Shown here in pieces: positions 62,012 through 64,000 of a stretch of 64,000 bases of DNA (position 1 is its first letter; each line of letters begins with the position of its first letter). Under the pieces are notes generated by a model. The model searched no databases. It had not been told where the DNA came from and saw only the letters and a list, made by a program, of their open reading frames with translations. The stretch is from assembly GCF_002077945.1 (NCBI RefSeq), contig NZ_LVYD01000051.1, positions 124,001 to 188,000 of the forward strand, in the 5' to 3' direction. Source of the stretch: Niastella vici. GTDB lineage: Bacteria > Bacteroidota > Bacteroidia > Chitinophagales > Chitinophagaceae. Both the position numbers and the translations under genes were made by a program.

Positions 62012-63232
62012 TTATATTTTAATAAACTCTACACGCCGGTTATTGGCTTTGCCTGCCGGATTATCGTTTTTATCTATCGGTTCGCTTTCGCCTTTTCCAT
62101 CGGTTTCCATCCGTGTTTCCGTGATCCCGAACTCGCTGGCCAGGGATGTTTTTACAGCGGCGGCCCTGCGTTTTGACAGATCAAGGTTGGCGGCATCGTT
62201 TCCATCGGCATCGGTATGGCCAACAATTTTCACTTTCAGTTCAGGAAATTCTTTAAGAATGCCTGCCATTTCTTTTAAGGTGCCGTAAGATTCAGGTTTA
62301 ATTTTATCGCTGTTTACGTCGAATAAAATTCCATGGGTCACCCATTTGTTCTGGTTAAGGAATTTATTACGGGTATCCGGCGCACCCACAGCCAGGCGAA
62401 GGTTACCGATGAAATGTTTTACAGTTTCTTCAGCATAACTGACAGAGAAAACAATGGCGTTTAATTTGGCATCTTTAGAAATGGCTTTTGGTACATCCCA
62501 TATTTTTTGCTCGTTTACATATACCCGAACTCTTTCCTTTTGCCGCCAGATAGAAATGTGTGCCGGATTGTTATGATCATTCAACATAGGGGCTTCGGAA
62601 TTATTTTGAATATCAGTGTTTGAATTCTTTCTTCCAGCGAACCGGGTGCCGCCAGTTTCGGTACCCGTATTGGCTGTGTTCAACTCAATAGTAAACTGGT
62701 TGGTTGAATTTGGATAGTATTGTGGCTGGTTAACGTTTTCCAATTCTGCAATGCAAATGGTAAAGCCGGCGCCATTAATGGGGATACCATGCAGCAGATC
62801 AAATTCAAACGTAAAATCTTCAGGGAATGGCGCCGGGAATTCCGGTATAAAAACGCCGTGTTTGGTAAACCATAACCAGCGCCCCGGTTTGCCTTCAACA
62901 GTAATAATTTCAGCAGAGGCATTGGTATTCCATGCTGCGGGAAAATCACCAATATTACCCGTAGAAAAATCTTCGTAGCCGATCACTTTTTCGCCCGGAA
63001 TAAAATCGAACTTGCTGTATGTTTTAAATGAAGCCGGTTCCTCCTTTTTAGTGGTGGTGCTGGTTTCTTCGTTTTTTGTTTCCGGAGTTGTATTGGGTGT
63101 TTTATCCGCGGTAGCATTGTCTATTTTTTTATTTACTTTTTCTTTTGCTTTATCCAATATTTTTTTGGGGAACTGCGCTTGTATTACAACGGTAATAACA
63201 AGGAAGGAGATGAGCAGTAGTAGTTGTCTCAT
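62012..63232 (-). CDS. OmpA-family peptidoglycan-binding outer membrane protein
   Basis: 406 aa from ATG 63232 (MRQLLLLISFLVITVVIQAQ), where the signal peptide starts; 63250 would add six residues. A Lys/Thr/Glu-rich linker (20-70) follows, then a beta-sandwich domain (about 80-280, lectin-like: FEDFSTG-type, HGVFIPEFPAPFPEDFTFEFDLLHG). The C-terminal OmpA domain (about 290-406) has GILFDVNSDKIKPES, VGHTDADGNDAANLDLSKRRAAAV and NRRVEF, the peptidoglycan-binding signature. Confidence 0.88.
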   Translation of the reverse strand: MRQLLLLISFLVITVVIQAQFPKKILDKAKEKVNKKIDNATADKTPNTTPETKNEETSTTTKKEEPASFKTYSKFDFIPGEKVIGYEDFSTGNIGDFPAAWNTNASAEIITVEGKPGRWLWFTKHGVFIPEFPAPFPEDFTFEFDLLHGIPINGAGFTICIAELENVNQPQYYPNSTNQFTIELNTANTGTETGGTRFAGRKNSNTDIQNNSEAPMLNDHNNPAHISIWRQKERVRVYVNEQKIWDVPKAISKDAKLNAIVFSVSYAEETVKHFIGNLRLAVGAPDTRNKFLNQNKWVTHGILFDVNSDKIKPESYGTLKEMAGILKEFPELKVKIVGHTDADGNDAANLDLSKRRAAAVKTSLASEFGITETRMETDGKGESEPIDKNDNPAGKANNRRVEFIKI

Positions 63233-63444
63233 ATAAAGCGATTTGTTCAATACCGGCGGCGCCAGTTTGATGTTAGGGATAAAAGCAGGGTGCAGTGTAT
63301 GTAATGATGATAGGAAAAAGCCGGAATTGGATATAGCGAATGATAGGGAAGGGGAATTTTGTATGGGGGGTACCGGGCGGCAAGGATCGTTTGTGTAATA
63401 AAATTAGGATAATTTGTTGGAAGCGGGCGTGCTAAATAATAATA

Positions 63445-63473
63445 AAGCCCTTCCGGTTATACCGAAAGGGCTT
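63445..63473 (-). terminator. intrinsic terminator after the last gene
   Basis: AAGCCCTT(C)CGGT / ACCG(A)AAGGGCTT, arms 63445-63457 and 63461-63473; minus-strand TTATTATTATT follows. Confidence 0.75.
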
Positions 63474-63504
63474 GTGTTCAAGCTCCTTTAAAGAGGCAGT
63501 GCGA

Positions 63505-63978
63505 TCATCTATGTTTACCTTTCTTTGCAACGAAATCCTGCAAGTATACACAGGCAGTAGAAAATGTTTCTTTATCCTTATCGTTCATTTTGGCCGAGGT
63601 GCCACCCTCTATCCAATGGCTGCCAATTAAAAGAGACTCCGACCAACCATCGTCGACTGCGCCTATACTCATGTCAGACTTTATTTTATTCACTTTCAAC
63701 TCCTGCATCTTTTTTAATATTTCTGCACGGCCGGCTTCTGTCATCGCGAACGCACCTGTTTTGGGTGCTTTCATTCCTGGTTGTATGGTGTACTTACACG
63801 AATCATAGGTAAATATTATTTGGGTCCTGCTTCCATCCATACTTCCGCTAAAAGAATAACTGATCGTAAGCTCTTTATTCCAGGTTTTGGGCAAATTAAA
63901 CTGATTAATAGAGCGCATAGCTGTATTTGGATTGAGATTTAAAACAATCAGCAGAAAGGGTACAAGAAAACTGGTCAT
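63505..63978 (-). CDS. hypothetical exported protein, 157 aa
   Basis: Signal-like hydrophobic N-terminus (MTSFLVPFLLIVLNLNPNTA) and a soluble domain with ISYSFSGSMDGSRTQIIFTYDSCKYTIQ. No family recognised; it looks like a small Bacteroidota periplasmic or lipid-binding type beta protein. The start at 63978 is 22 bases from the window edge, so its promoter is outside. Confidence 0.65.
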   Translation of the reverse strand: MTSFLVPFLLIVLNLNPNTAMRSINQFNLPKTWNKELTISYSFSGSMDGSRTQIIFTYDSCKYTIQPGMKAPKTGAFAMTEAGRAEILKKMQELKVNKIKSDMSIGAVDDGWSESLLIGSHWIEGGTSAKMNDKDKETFSTACVYLQDFVAKKGKHR

Positions 63979-64000
63979 AAAATGTTGTTTTTAATTGTAG

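Overview
The window comes from a Bacteroidota chromosome, most likely Chitinophagaceae (Chitinophaga/Niastella type). The support is a SusC/SusD pair with FecR and an ECF sigma factor, type IX secretion (T9SS) C-terminal domains, FecR with a DUF4974-like tail, DUF3810 and DUF2130 proteins, near absence of Shine-Dalgarno sequences, and TAnnTTTG-type promoter elements. The genus is an inference. No rRNA, tRNA, insertion sequence, phage or CRISPR was found.

Layout. 1-4867: housekeeping and unknown genes (partial O-methyltransferase, DUF3810 metalloprotease-like protein, dCTP deaminase, phosphopantetheinyl transferase, DUF2130). 5468-13588: one nutrient-uptake locus, FecR anti-sigma, SusC with STN domain, SusD, a small exported protein, and a distant ECF sigma factor. 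13667-41210: a 27-kb nucleobase-nitrogen island. 41411-43022: an orphan pair from a contractile injection system (DUF5908 plus a short tape-measure-type protein). 43325-46201: two T9SS-exported proteins sharing a beta/gamma-crystallin module. 46403-56536: membrane protein, flavin protein with divergent MocR regulator, lipoproteins, response regulator, TauE exporter, GH12 glucanase, CAP protein, and a protein of 14 Ycf48-like repeats. 56537-64000: a structured non-coding stretch, a Crp-type regulator, GAPDH, a GlxA-type regulator, an OmpA protein and hypotheticals.

The nucleobase island is the functional core. On the minus strand, one run (Lrp regulator, xdhA, xdhB, xdhC, ureABC, ureEFGD, ureH-like) oxidises hypoxanthine/xanthine to urate and splits urea. 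A second minus run (allB, allC, ureidoglycine aminohydrolase, uraD, uraH, DUF6986) with divergent uricase takes urate through allantoin to ureidoglycolate. On the plus strand, mmsA, a class III aminotransferase, an NCS1 permease, dihydropyrimidinase, beta-ureidopropionase and preT-preA form the complete reductive uracil pathway to acetyl-CoA. The Lrp gene and mmsA diverge from a region with two copies of the palindrome TAGTACTA, a plausible shared control point. No enzyme that releases urea from ureidoglycolate is visible, and DUF6986 (CitE/HpcH-like) is an unassigned enzyme in the same run.

Intergenic DNA is unusually patterned: degenerate tandem repeats with a 7-bp (sometimes 8-bp) period occur at about ten places in unrelated sequence families, often as hairpins between genes. 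There are also two other dispersed elements, each present twice: a palindrome just upstream of two start codons, and a GC-rich element containing GTGCGACGCAAC.
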